64,000 bases of DNA from Endozoicomonas sp031844845 (lineage in GTDB: Bacteria; Pseudomonadota; Gammaproteobacteria; Pseudomonadales; Endozoicomonadaceae). Both the position numbers and the translations under genes were made by a program. Within the stretch, counting starts at the first letter, position 1. Each line of letters begins with the position of its first letter. This document shows positions 1 through 8,616 of this stretch, piece by piece. The notes below the pieces were generated by a model. That model saw only the letters and a list, made by a program, of their open reading frames with translations, did no database searches and was not told the DNA's origin. The stretch is from positions 10,741 to 74,740 of the forward strand of contig NZ_JAVRMB020000007.1 of NCBI RefSeq assembly GCF_031844845.1. Reading direction: 5' to 3'.

Positions 1-2836
1 GTTTTTCCTGTATTGTTTTGGGAATGCCGTGTCCCTGATCTTCTACACAGATGGTCACTGTGTGCTGGTTGGCGGTGGTACTGACTGAAACAATGCTTTC
101 AGAATCACTGGCAACCTCTGAGGCATCGGCTGCATTTTTCAGCAGATTGATAAACACCTGTTGTAATTTTTGACGATTACCGCTGATACAAAGGCCGTCA
201 GAAGATAAATTACGGAATAGGATGTTGCTGTTCTTATGGTTCAATTGCAACAGGCTAATGGCTTCCTGAATCGTACTGTAAATTTCTACCGGCTCTGTGG
301 ACAGTGACCCGTTATCATCCCGCCGTTGCTGTCCGCCATTTTGTCCACTATGGGCATAGGATACGAGGGTTTGCACAATACGACTCACCCTTTTGGTCTG
401 CTCCAGTATCTGACGGGAACTGTGCTGGATATCCGGGTCCGATGAAAGGGCGCTCATTTCCTGGGCAAGGCAGTCAATACCGGTAATCGGGTTGCCAATT
501 TCATGGGCCACTCCTGCTGCCAGCTGACCAATAGACGCCAGTCGTTCACTATGGAACAGCTGCTCTTCCAGCATTTGGGTTTCAGTCTGGTCTTCAAGTA
601 GCATCACCTGGTTACCACCAGTACCGGAAACTGGTGCCTGTATTGATGCTTTGTGGAGGCTGAAATAGTGGATGGCACCCGCCATTTCGATACGGTGTTT
701 GGTCAGGTGGTTTTCTGGAAGATGAATAAAATCACTCAGGATCTGGTTCCAGGGCGCAGGGATGGTTTTCAGGGGCATACCCAGGACATCTTCGGCAGCA
801 ATACCGGTCAATTCCGTCATTGCCTGATTCCACAGCATAACCTCACTAAGGCTGTTTAATGGATCAGTTGCGGCGCTCTCAATAGAAGAATCAATTGAAC
901 AGACAGCCATTGGCAGGCTGTTCAGGGTATCTCTGTGATACCGTCTGAGGCTATCAAGCTCACCAGCAAGCCCCGTTAGTTTTGAATGATAGGCTTCCAA
1001 TCGTGATTCCATAAAATGGATGTCTTTAGGTACATAATCATTTTCAACATCCAGCGGTAGAAAAGAATCAACAATTTCGTGGGCAACGGTCGGTCCCATG
1101 AGCCCGGACAGGTTTTTTTCAATGCGATCCCTGAGCCGTCTCAGTGAATGCGGCCGGTTATCGTCCGGTCGCATGTTCAAATCGGTCAGTGCTTTATTGA
1201 TCTCTGTTTGAGCGGCAACCGGACCAAGTGGCGCACTGAGCATTTCCTGAAATTCATAAGAGGAGCGGGCTTTGGGGATTTTGTACGGCTGTTGACTTAC
1301 TTCCCGAACAAGACAGGCGGCAGCAGCATTGCTCTCTTCGTCAGACATTCTGGTAAAGCTGGAGATCAGATAAAACACCAGAACATTCACGAGCAAAGAT
1401 GAGGTCGCAGCAATGTACCAGCCATCGTTGGTAATGGTGCCAAAGTTGACGCTACGAATAGGGAAAATCTCAAGCCCCATGGTCAAAGGCAGCATCAGGG
1501 TAAAGAACCAGACAGTGGTTCCTGACAGAATACCCAGAATTAGCCCTTTATGATTTGCCTTACCAATATACAGGGTAGCCAGGGTTCCCGGCAGCAGTTG
1601 CAGAGCGCCTACATAGGCGACAATGCTGAGGCTGTACATATCCACTTCATTATGGAGTAGCCGGTAAAAACCATAAGAGGCGAGAATGAGTGAGGTAATG
1701 AGCAGCCGTTTAACATTGGTCAGCCAGCGGTAAATATTCTTCTGGACCTGTACGGGTTCTTTGCTCTGGTGCAGGGGCAGAATAACGTGGTTAAGCAGCA
1801 TAGAAGAGAGTGACAGTGAGGTTACGATAAACAGGCCGCTGGCGGCCGACAGGCCGCCGATATAGGCGATAATGGTCAACCATCGACTGTCTAATGCCTG
1901 ACCGATGGCCAGGGGAAAGTATTCCGGTGGGTATTGGTTGTCGATTTTTAAGCCAGCCCAGAGAATTAATGGCGTTGAGATGCTCAGCAGTAAAAGAAAG
2001 AATGGCAGTCCCCAGCTGGCGGTCAACAGGGCTTTCATATTGCGGTTTTCAGCGAACGTCATATGGAACATATGGGGCATCACCACGGCAGAAGCAAAGA
2101 ACATCAGCAGGGTGGTACGCCAGGGGCCATCGTCCAGGTGGGAGTTCATGCCGATGATCACTTCGGAATTATCTTCCAGCCAGCTATTCAGGCCCGGTAA
2201 TCCGTCAAAGATCTGGAAGATGACCACGATACCCAGCAGAGCCATGATGAGCAGTTTGAGCAAAGACTCAAAGGCGATGGCGACTACCAGCCCGTCATGC
2301 TGATGGCGACTGGCCAGGTGACGGGTGCCAAACATAATGGAGAGCAGTGTGACCATGATGCAAAAACCAAAAGCCAGTGTTTCCGGAGACGACTCCTCAC
2401 TTAATAGATGGACACTGTCGGCCACTGCCTGAATTTGCAAAGCCAGCAGGGGAAAGCTGATAAACAGCAAGAGCAGTGTACTGAGCGTCCCGGCAACGGG
2501 ACTGCGAAAGCGAAATGCCAGGACATCGGCCAGAGAACTGAGCTGGTAGGTTGAGGTGATTTTTAAAATCGGTATCAATAATACCGGTGCTAATAAAAAA
2601 GCGCCGCTGAGGCCAAAGTAGAATCCAAGAAATACATAGCCATCGTCGTTGGCTACGCCAATGCTGCCGTAGTAGGCCCAGCTACTGGCATAAATACCAA
2701 GCGACAGAACGTAGGTAACAGGGTGATGAACGATCTTTTTCGGAATAATTCCGCGATCCGTAGCCCAGGCACAGAGAAACAGTACGCTGAGATAGACGAC
2801 ACTGACCAGAATAAGCTCTTCCAGTTCAAAGTTCAT
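1..2836 (-). CDS. cbrA: CbrA-type sensor histidine kinase with solute:sodium symporter domain (3' end outside window)
   Basis: About 945 residues are visible, reading leftwards off the window edge. The first ~490 residues are a multi-pass membrane domain of the sodium:solute symporter family. A linker and a PAS-like segment follow, then a HisKA domain with the phospho-acceptor in HEIGNP (His778, bases 503-505), an N-box (NLLKNAADAS) and the first ATP-lid glycine motif (DQGHGIP). This order is that of Pseudomonas CbrA, which with the regulator CbrB controls carbon/nitrogen balance. The kinase sits at the inner membrane. The ATG lies inside the end of the upstream small gene, so translation is probably coupled. 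The partner cbrB would lie to the left and is not seen. The dksA-gluQ neighbourhood also matches the Pseudomonas cbrAB locus. The family call is firm; the exact orthology is inferred. Confidence 0.88.
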   Translation of the reverse strand, partial: MNFELEELILVSVVYLSVLFLCAWATDRGIIPKKIVHHPVTYVLSLGIYASSWAYYGSIGVANDDGYVFLGFYFGLSGAFLLAPVLLIPILKITSTYQLSSLADVLAFRFRSPVAGTLSTLLLLFISFPLLALQIQAVADSVHLLSEESSPETLAFGFCIMVTLLSIMFGTRHLASRHQHDGLVVAIAFESLLKLLIMALLGIVVIFQIFDGLPGLNSWLEDNSEVIIGMNSHLDDGPWRTTLLMFFASAVVMPHMFHMTFAENRNMKALLTASWGLPFFLLLLSISTPLILWAGLKIDNQYPPEYFPLAIGQALDSRWLTIIAYIGGLSAASGLFIVTSLSLSSMLLNHVILPLHQSKEPVQVQKNIYRWLTNVKRLLITSLILASYGFYRLLHNEVDMYSLSIVAYVGALQLLPGTLATLYIGKANHKGLILGILSGTTVWFFTLMLPLTMGLEIFPIRSVNFGTITNDGWYIAATSSLLVNVLVFYLISSFTRMSDEESNAAAACLVREVSQQPYKIPKARSSYEFQEMLSAPLGPVAAQTEINKALTDLNMRPDDNRPHSLRRLRDRIEKNLSGLMGPTVAHEIVDSFLPLDVENDYVPKDIHFMESRLEAYHSKLTGLAGELDSLRRYHRDTLNSLPMAVCSIDSSIESAATDPLNSLSEVMLWNQAMTELTGIAAEDVLGMPLKTIPAPWNQILSDFIHLPENHLTKHRIEMAGAIHYFSLHKASIQAPVSGTGGNQVMLLEDQTETQMLEEQLFHSERLASIGQLAAGVAHEIGNPITGIDCLAQEMSALSSDPDIQHSSRQILEQTKRVSRIVQTLVSYAHSGQNGGQQRRDDNGSLSTEPVEIYSTIQEAISLLQLNHKNSNILFRNLSSDGLCISGNRQKLQQVFINLLKNAADASEVASDSESIVSVSTTANQHTVTICVEDQGHGIPKTIQEK

Positions 2837-3002
2837 CAGCGTTACCCCGAATCTGGAGGACAAAGCCCGCAACGATCAGAATGAACCAGAGAATCCAGGG
2901 TTGGTACCACTGCTCACCAAACGTAATCCACCACCCCATGATGGCGGGAGAAAAAAGGTAAATACCTATCACCAGAAGCAGAACGAGACGGTAGATATAC
3001 AT
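2826..3002 (-). CDS. cbrX: small membrane protein CbrX, overlapping cbrA
   Basis: A 58-residue protein with two hydrophobic segments (roughly residues 5-25 and 36-50) separated by a Trp-rich loop. Its last codons overlap the start of cbrA by 11 bases: the cbrA ATG is read inside the GATGAACTTTGA end of this gene. In Pseudomonas a small gene called cbrX occupies this same place and is translationally coupled to cbrA. Position, size and overlap support the same assignment here. No strong ribosome binding site is visible before the ATG. Function in the family is not well established beyond helping cbrA expression. Confidence 0.75.
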   Translation of the reverse strand: MYIYRLVLLLVIGIYLFSPAIMGWWITFGEQWYQPWILWFILIVAGFVLQIRGNADEL

Positions 3003-3089
3003 ATTACGTCGGTACAGTTTCGCGGTTGGGCAGTCATGGTAATGGTTATATGGATAAACCGCAAAAATGTTGTGGTTTTTTCTTTATCG

Positions 3090-3707
3090 TTAAAGAGTTA
3101 GCGTCTGTCGGAAGGTCAGATTGATTCTGGGTTCTACTGGTCTTGCTGTTTTTGTCAGGCAGTGTTGCCAGTATTTTTGGGTGCTCCCCGCCATTACCAG
3201 TAAAGACCCTGAAATCAGGTCACAAGTGTAAGGTGTCAGGTCTTTTCTGTATTTATGACGAAGTCGAAATCGTCGTGTTGCCCCCAGACTGAATGATGCG
3301 ATAACCGGGTTCTCTCCCAGTTCAGGTTCATCGTCACTGTGCCAGCCATTACTGTCCTGACCGTCTCGATAGAGGTTGATCAGAACGGAGTTAAAACGAT
3401 GGCCACATATAGCTTCAATCTGTTGTTTAATAGAAATTATCGTCGGGTTCCACGGATGTGGGGATAGTGTCAGTCCGGAATATTGGTAGTTTGCATCAGA
3501 GTCTCCCATCCATACCTGAAGCCTGGGAATAGCAAGGGTTTTACCATAAAGTGTTATATGGTCCTGCTGCCAGGGTAATGTAGAGCGTAGTTCTGAGTAG
3601 AGCTGATGGCAGGTGGCTTCGGGTGCTATCTCAGGCCAGAAAAGCAGGCGGGCATCAGGAAGGTTGTGTGTCTGTGGAGGCGTCGAAATGGCAATAAACG
3701 TATTCAA
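3090..3707 (-). CDS. AlkB-like 2-oxoglutarate/Fe(II) dioxygenase
   Basis: A 205-residue protein of the AlkB superfamily, which removes alkyl groups from damaged nucleic-acid bases by oxidation. The iron ligands are visible as H123-x-D125 (in GWHSDDE) and H182. The 2-oxoglutarate-binding signature is R194-I-N-L-T-F-R200. The segment NLYRDGQDSNGWHSDDEPEL resembles the ALKBH2/3-like branch more than E. coli AlkB. It lies between a repeat-bearing gap and cbrX, all on the minus strand. It is inserted between gluQ and cbrX, which are adjacent in Pseudomonas. Repair of 1-methyladenine and 3-methylcytosine is the likely role, by family. The substrate is not proven by sequence. Confidence 0.85.
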   Translation of the reverse strand: MNTFIAISTPPQTHNLPDARLLFWPEIAPEATCHQLYSELRSTLPWQQDHITLYGKTLAIPRLQVWMGDSDANYQYSGLTLSPHPWNPTIISIKQQIEAICGHRFNSVLINLYRDGQDSNGWHSDDEPELGENPVIASFSLGATRRFRLRHKYRKDLTPYTCDLISGSLLVMAGSTQKYWQHCLTKTARPVEPRINLTFRQTLTL

Positions 3708-3753
3708 TGTTGTGGGCTCCTGACTACTTATTTGAGCACCTGTGACAGTCTTG

Positions 3754-3843
3754 GGGAACGGTTTTTAAATAACGGCTACATGGCAACGAACGCTACCCGA
3801 AAAAGCCGGACCCGCTTGCGCTTATGCGGGTAGCGGGCAACGG
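3754..3843. repeat. dispersed hairpin repeat, copy 1 (degenerate end plus GC-rich hairpin)
   Basis: An AT-rich left part (TTTTTAAATAAC) is followed by CAACGAACGCTACCCG, AAAAAGCC and a GC-rich arm ending GCGGGTAGCGGGCAACGG. The same arrangement recurs at 10626-10730 (reverse orientation) and 45960-46060. It lies between the AlkB-like gene and the secreted orphan. The two GC-rich arms can pair across the AAAAAG core. Confidence 0.75.
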
Positions 3844-3853
3844 TCTTAACAAG

Positions 3854-4609
3854 TTATAACCCGGGCGAATCGTACGTTACCCAGTAGATCATTTCTCCCG
3901 GACAGTCGCTGCCCAGAACATCTTCCATAATGTTATTGAGTTTTAGTTTGCCTATTTTTTCCAGCCACTGGTCGTCATCTATTTTTTCTTCCAGCAACCA
4001 GCTGGGTACAGACTGACTGTCAGAGTTATACCAGGCCACAGGAAAACGCATATCTCTGGGCAGGCGATTGCGCTTCACGCTCAGTGATGCATCACATCGT
4101 ACTACCATACTATCAGCTACCTGCTGACGTTTACGCAGGTATTTGGTGGACTCTTTGGCGTATTTTTCCTCGTATGGGCTCATCAACTCTTCATAGCGGC
4201 TTTCCAGGCAATGGTCGTAGGCACGGCTGATGTCGCCGTTTTCATAACCCATAATGCCACAGGCTTCGGTAACCCGATTTTTAATATCCCGGCTGAGTTC
4301 TTCATACCAGGAGGCATTAGGTCCAAGCACTCTTTGCGCTTCAAGGGTCGCAACAAAGATCAGGTTTTCATCCGGTGTAAAACAGGATGAAATGTTTTCT
4401 GTATGGACTGGTGCTTTAGTGCTTATAGAAGGCTCCTGACGGATAATTTGTTCCCGGGTTCGTCTGGCTGCATTGCAGAAATCAGAACTTTCTGCAGCAG
4501 GGCTGTCAGAAACTATGCCCGGAGAGGCAAAAGCCAACGTATTGGCCATCAGGTTGAAAGAGAAAAAGGAAAGAGCAGCTACAAGAGCTGCTTTGAGGAC
4601 TATCGACAT
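3854..4609 (-). CDS. secreted hypothetical protein
   Basis: The chosen start gives 251 residues beginning MSIVLKAALVAALSFFSFNL, a clear signal peptide likely cleaved near the ALAFA-SPG region. An AAGGAG ribosome binding site sits 6 bases before this ATG. A longer reading frame upstream (to 4681) would bury the signal peptide, so it is rejected. The mature protein is charged and carries about six cysteines, suggesting disulfides in the periplasm. No family is recognised. It sits alone between gluQ and the AlkB-like gene, an insertion relative to the Pseudomonas order. Periplasmic or secreted location is inferred from the signal peptide only. Confidence 0.65.
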   Translation of the reverse strand: MSIVLKAALVAALSFFSFNLMANTLAFASPGIVSDSPAAESSDFCNAARRTREQIIRQEPSISTKAPVHTENISSCFTPDENLIFVATLEAQRVLGPNASWYEELSRDIKNRVTEACGIMGYENGDISRAYDHCLESRYEELMSPYEEKYAKESTKYLRKRQQVADSMVVRCDASLSVKRNRLPRDMRFPVAWYNSDSQSVPSWLLEEKIDDDQWLEKIGKLKLNNIMEDVLGSDCPGEMIYWVTYDSPGL

Positions 4610-4908
4610 ATTCGCTCCTTGAACACATCTTTTTCGGACCCATCTCCAGATACCACGAGGTACTGGATGCATTTTATTCACACTTTATTCAATCATGTAT
4701 AACATGTTCAGCGGGTCAGGGGTAGGCTCTTGATTCAAACCGCAACGAGCGCAACATTCGTTGTTATGATCCAAGGCTCAAGCTGCCTTTATGCAAGTCC
4801 CAAACACAATGCATTACTTTGAAAGCAGAGAAATGATTGCATTATTGCGACCTAAAGACCCGCACACAGCGAGTATGGCAAGGCTTGCTGTGTTCGTTGT
4901 GTTTTTTT
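4610..4908. other. intergenic gap between gluQ and the secreted orphan
   Basis: No gene is seen. A short inverted repeat (CACAGC near 4866, GCTGTG near 4889) lies just past the end of gluQ and could form a hairpin, but the run of T sits on the other strand's side. It is therefore a doubtful terminator for gluQ. Confidence 0.4.
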
Positions 4909-5814
4909 TCAACTGTCCTGTAATATCTCCTGCTTGCCTCGAATGTTCGTAAAAGACCAGTTCTGAATACCCCAGTTCAGGATCTCCTCAACTGAACTCA
5001 TCATAAGGTCAGACTTCGGTTGAAGGCCCAGTGCAGCGAATGCCCTGATGAGTATTGGGCGAGGGTTGTCCAGGGGGATGGCAGGCGCATGATTCTGTTT
5101 ACTGAGTTTGTTGCCGCTACTTTGGGTAATGACTGGAATATGGGCATGGTCCGGATGTGGATAGTCCAGCTGACTCTGCAGATAAAGCTGTCGGGGAGTT
5201 GAGTCCAGAAGGTCTACACCTCTGACGATATGAGTGATCCCCTGAAAGTGATCGTCAACGCAGACGGCCAGCTGATAGGCATACAGGCCATCCTTCCGTT
5301 TGAGAATAAAGTCGCCAAGAGCGCTTAAATCAAACGACTGCTCACCTTGAATACGATCCCGGAACTGAATGATTTTATCGTTACACAGAAGTCTCAGTCC
5401 ATGGGGTTGGTTGGGGATGTCGTGGCGCTTTCGACAATAACCCGGATAGACGCCATTCAGTCCGGCAAGTCGTTTGCGGGTGCAGGTACAGGGGTAAAGT
5501 TTCTTTTCACGCAGCAGTTTATTCAGTGTTTCATCGTAGGCTTCGCTGCGGTTACTTTGAAAAAGTACACTGCCATCCCATTGCAGGCCATAGGCTTCCA
5601 GTGTATTAAGGATGAGGTCTGCAGCACCTGGCTGCTCTCTTGGGGGGTCAATATCCTCCATACGTACCAGCCATTTTCCTTGATGGACACGGGCATCCAG
5701 ATAGCTTGCCAGAGCGGCAACCAGTGAGCCAAAGTGCAGGGGGCCGGATGGGGAGGGAGCAAAACGTCCGATGTAGGGTTTGTTGTAGATAGGGGTGCTC
5801 AGTGTGTCGCCCAT
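4909..5814 (-). CDS. gluQ: glutamyl-Q tRNA(Asp) synthetase
   Basis: 301 residues, a truncated glutamyl-tRNA synthetase that attaches glutamate to the queuosine at position 34 of tRNA(Asp). The class I signature HIGH appears as PLHFGS (25-30) and KMSKS as KLSKQ (236-240). A zinc-binding cysteine set is visible (C109, C111, C127). The anticodon-binding domain of full-length GluRS is absent, as expected for GluQ. It lies just downstream of dksA on the same strand, as in E. coli and Pseudomonas, but a 90-base hairpin repeat (5831-5918) fills the gap. queG at 9468 makes the queuosine base that this enzyme modifies. Confidence 0.95.
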   Translation of the reverse strand: MGDTLSTPIYNKPYIGRFAPSPSGPLHFGSLVAALASYLDARVHQGKWLVRMEDIDPPREQPGAADLILNTLEAYGLQWDGSVLFQSNRSEAYDETLNKLLREKKLYPCTCTRKRLAGLNGVYPGYCRKRHDIPNQPHGLRLLCNDKIIQFRDRIQGEQSFDLSALGDFILKRKDGLYAYQLAVCVDDHFQGITHIVRGVDLLDSTPRQLYLQSQLDYPHPDHAHIPVITQSSGNKLSKQNHAPAIPLDNPRPILIRAFAALGLQPKSDLMMSSVEEILNWGIQNWSFTNIRGKQEILQDS

Positions 5815-5830
5815 GGGGAATGATATGAAC

Positions 5831-5918
5831 GTTGTCCGCTATCCGTTGTTCGACGCCCGCTCCCCGAAAAGGCCGGGTAGGCTTACGCTTTTACGGACAA
5901 CGGGAAGCGGACAACGGG
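5831..5918. repeat. dispersed hairpin repeat, copy 2 (dksA-gluQ gap)
   Basis: A GC-rich imperfect palindrome: GTTGTCCGCTATCCGTTG on the left, a CCCCGAAAAGGCCGG core, and ACGGACAACGGGAAGCGGAC on the right. It occupies nearly the whole gap between dksA and gluQ and would be transcribed as a long RNA hairpin. It could attenuate or stabilise the dksA-gluQ transcript. Confidence 0.75.
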
Positions 5919-5923
5919 CTGGA

Positions 5924-6367
5924 TCATTTACCCAGCTGTCTTTCCTTGATCTCAGCCAGTGTTTTGCAGTCAATGCAAAGTGTGGCTGTTGGCCTGGCTT
6001 CCAGACGACGAATGCCGATTTCTACACCACAACTATCGCAGAAACCATAATCATCTTCTTCGATTCGGGTCAGAGTACTGTCGATTTTCCTGATTAGTTT
6101 ACGCTCGCGGTCACGGGTTCTCAGTTCAAGACTGAACTCTTCTTCCTGACTGGCGCGATCAGCAGGGTCCGGGAAGTTCGCGGCATCATCCTGCATATGG
6201 TTCACTGTACGATCCACTTCTTCCATCAATTCCCGCTTCCAGTTCAGCAGGATCTTGGTGAAGTGAGCAACCTGTGGCTCATTCATATACTCTTCCCCTG
6301 CCTTTTCCAGGTAGGGAGTAAATGATTTGAGCAGATTGCCTGTATCCGCGTTTTTCTGTGCTGACAT
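5924..6367 (-). CDS. dksA: RNA polymerase-binding transcription factor DksA
   Basis: 147 residues, closely matching E. coli DksA along its length. The coiled-coil tip motif DPADRASQEEE carries the two acidic residues needed for action in the RNA polymerase secondary channel. The zinc finger is four-cysteine: CDSCG followed by CIDCK near the C-terminus. With ppGpp it represses rRNA promoters and activates amino-acid genes. Its downstream neighbour is gluQ and the divergent neighbour is sfsA, a standard gammaproteobacterial arrangement (sfsA-dksA-gluQ), although here sfsA is on the opposite strand. Confidence 0.97.
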   Translation of the reverse strand: MSAQKNADTGNLLKSFTPYLEKAGEEYMNEPQVAHFTKILLNWKRELMEEVDRTVNHMQDDAANFPDPADRASQEEEFSLELRTRDRERKLIRKIDSTLTRIEEDDYGFCDSCGVEIGIRRLEARPTATLCIDCKTLAEIKERQLGK

Positions 6368-6813
6368 GATTACAGCCTCACCACCTTCTATTCATGAGCC
6401 AGGGGAACAACAATCCTGGATCTCTCCATTTAGAGATGTTCGCTTCAGCTTGTTGAAAGCCGCCTCTGCGATCCCTCTGTTTCTGCCGGTTAGCCGGCTC
6501 CCTGAAAGCCAAGGTCAACACCATGGGTGCCTAGCGAGAACAAAAGCTCCTGACACTTGTCTCTTGCCTTCCTTAAAGAAGCGGAGAAACTACCAAAACC
6601 CATGGCAAGACGCCATAAAAAAATATCATCCGCTTTCTGACATTGACTAAAACCGGTGCTCAGGTCAACTGATATTATGCTCTCTATCGGCTATCCACCC
6701 GATTCTGAGGGCTTATCAGCCCTGCTGATGCAGAAATTATCAACGGTTATCTTAAAATTCTAGTTTAGAATATAAACAAGTAAATTAATGAATTTAAGTA
6801 ATTAGGCTAAGTA
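6368..6813. other. divergent dksA/sfsA upstream region
   Basis: 446 bases with no convincing gene. A small hairpin AGGGCT-TATC-AGCCCT is near 6709-6724. A perfect short inverted repeat ATTCTA-GTT-TAGAAT at 6757-6771 lies in an AT-rich stretch 42 bases before the sfsA start. It could be an operator or part of the sfsA promoter. No -35/-10 pair stands out. Confidence 0.4.
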
Positions 6814-7542
6814 ATGAAATACGATAGTCGCCTCTCAGAGGCTCGTTTTCTAAGAAGATACAAACGATTTATGGCGGATGTTGAGCTGGCAGATGGCTCA
6901 CAAATTACCCTGCACTGCCCTAACACCGGCTCCATGAAAAACTGCCTCTACCCCGGTTACCGGGTATGGTATTCAGATTCCGGAAATCCCAAAAGAAAAT
7001 ATCCCTGTACCTGGGAGCAGGCCGAGATTCCGGTGGTGTTTAACGGCGAAGAGCGTATAACCCGGGCGGGACTGAATACCGGGCGAGCCAATGCTCTGGT
7101 GGAGGAACTGCTGATGTCAGGTAAGGTGCCTGAGCTTTCCGGTTATCAGAATATCCGGCGTGAAGTGCGTTATGGCGAAGAGAACAGTCGTATCGATCTG
7201 TTGCTTCAACAGGAAGGACTGTCAGACTGTTATGTGGAAGTAAAAAGCGTCACGCTGGCGATGGGGGATGGACTTGGCCTGTTTCCGGATGCGGTAACCA
7301 GCCGGGGCACAAAACACCTGCGTGAGCTGGCGCAGATGGTTGCTGGTGGTAGCAGAGCGGTATTGTTTTTCTGTGTTCAACATACCGGCATTGATCAGGT
7401 ATCTGTCGCAAAAGAGATTGATCCGGTTTACGCAGAAGAGCTGCAAAAAGCTCTTGAAGCAGGGGTCGAGGTAATGGCATGGGGCGCGGAAATGTCGCCA
7501 GAGACTATTAAGCTTGTTAAGCCATTGCCAGTGATCCTGTAA
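6814..7542 (+). CDS. sfsA: SfsA family DNA-binding/nuclease-fold protein
   Basis: 242 residues of the sugar fermentation stimulation protein family. The N-terminal OB-like part has the family signature CPNTGSM (residues 30-36). The C-terminal part carries the nuclease-like set with RIDLLL followed by YVEVKSVTLA, and a later FPDAVTSRGTKHL. E. coli SfsA was found as a gene that boosts maltose metabolism; the biochemical role is still unclear. It is next to dksA, a conserved linkage. Full length compared with the family (about 235-240). Confidence 0.94.
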   Translation: MKYDSRLSEARFLRRYKRFMADVELADGSQITLHCPNTGSMKNCLYPGYRVWYSDSGNPKRKYPCTWEQAEIPVVFNGEERITRAGLNTGRANALVEELLMSGKVPELSGYQNIRREVRYGEENSRIDLLLQQEGLSDCYVEVKSVTLAMGDGLGLFPDAVTSRGTKHLRELAQMVAGGSRAVLFFCVQHTGIDQVSVAKEIDPVYAEELQKALEAGVEVMAWGAEMSPETIKLVKPLPVIL

Positions 7543-7586
7543 GAAGACTGGCAGCCTGGTGCATGATTTCAATGGATATGACAGTT

Positions 7587-7745
7587 AGGTTGGGTCGGGT
7601 CGAGCGGAGCGAGCCCCAACAAATCTCGCCCCCCATAAACAACAGTTAAATATTTACAGTCTGAATTGCCGGGCCCGTTTTTTTGCGGGTTGTTTGTTTG
7701 CTGTTGAGGGTTTGTGTTGGGGCTCGCATTCACTCGACCCAACCT
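7587..7745. repeat. MITE-like element with about 35-bp terminal inverted repeats
   Basis: The left end reads AGGTTGGGTCGGGTCGAGCG and continues to CGAGCCCCAACAAA. The right end is its near-reverse complement: TTTGTGTTGGGGCTCG, then CACTCGACCCAACCT. The interior (about 85 bases) has no gene and holds a small GC hairpin (GGGCCCG) before a T run. Size, ends and lack of coding capacity fit a miniature inverted-repeat element. The surrounding gap (7543-7920) shows nothing else beyond an AT-rich stretch before 7921. Confidence 0.75.
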
Positions 7746-7920
7746 TGTCACCGGTCAATTTCAGTGAAACCATGCGTGACGTCCTCTGCTTCCAGTCGGG
7801 CAGGCAGAAGATTATCAGCCCGAATTAATTTGGAGCGAATACAGGTATATGACTATATCTGGCAGTGTTAGACGAATTTATAATAACAGCTTCCAATGAC
7901 TTTTTTCCGTAGATTCATAG

Positions 7921-8529
7921 ATGCTGCTCTATATACTTGACCTGTTTGGTACTGCGGTTTTTGCGATTAGTGGTGTTTGGATCGCTTGCCGTAAAGACAT
8001 GGATTTGTTTGGCGCAATGGTGCTTGCTTTTGTCACCGCTGTTGGGGGTGGCACCATCAGGGATGTTTTGCTCTCATCGACCCCCGTGTTCTGGATAACC
8101 GATACGCTCTATTTGCAGGTGATCCTTGCGACCACCCTGTTTGCCATTATGGTTCGTCAGTGGCACGAGCGGAGTAAATGGATACTTCAGGTTTCTGATG
8201 CCCTGGGGCTGGCTGTTTTTGTGGTGATCGGTGTGACCAAATCACTGTCGTCTGGTTTCGATCCGATGGTCGCTATTATGATGGGCGTATTAACCGGCTG
8301 TGGTGGTGGCGCTATCCGGGATATACTGGCCGGTGAAGTGCCTATGGTGTTGAGAAAAGAAATCTATGCGTCTGCTGCGATGCTGGGTGGAGTGGTATTT
8401 GTACTTCTGGACCCGGTTATCAATAACAGCGATGTGACTACGGTTATTGCCATGATTACTGTATTGGTTTTAAGGCTGCTGGCACTTTATAAAGATTTGT
8501 CTTTGCCGCGCTTTGGTTTGCCGAGATAA
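7921..8529 (+). CDS. TRIC/UPF0126 family membrane protein (YicG-like)
   Basis: 202 residues, almost entirely hydrophobic, with about seven membrane segments. Two internal repeats each carry the family signature: GGGTIRDVL (first half) and GGGAIRDIL (second half). This duplicated glycine-rich motif defines the UPF0126 family, bacterial relatives of trimeric intracellular cation channels. A role in cation (K+) flux or glycine transport has been proposed for members; which applies is unknown. It is monocistronic, with an inverted-repeat element upstream. The ribosome binding site is weak. Confidence 0.88.
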   Translation: MLLYILDLFGTAVFAISGVWIACRKDMDLFGAMVLAFVTAVGGGTIRDVLLSSTPVFWITDTLYLQVILATTLFAIMVRQWHERSKWILQVSDALGLAVFVVIGVTKSLSSGFDPMVAIMMGVLTGCGGGAIRDILAGEVPMVLRKEIYASAAMLGGVVFVLLDPVINNSDVTTVIAMITVLVLRLLALYKDLSLPRFGLPR

Positions 8530-8616
8530 ACCGGTATCAATTTCTGATCGGCTCAATGTATGAGCTGGTCAGGCAACTGTAATGCTTGCGGGAATCCCTG
8601 TTTATCAAAAGAGCCA

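Noticed and set aside
3606..3833. A 75-codon plus-strand frame over the AlkB-like gene start and repeat
   Set aside because: It runs across the hairpin repeat and against a gene with clear catalytic residues.
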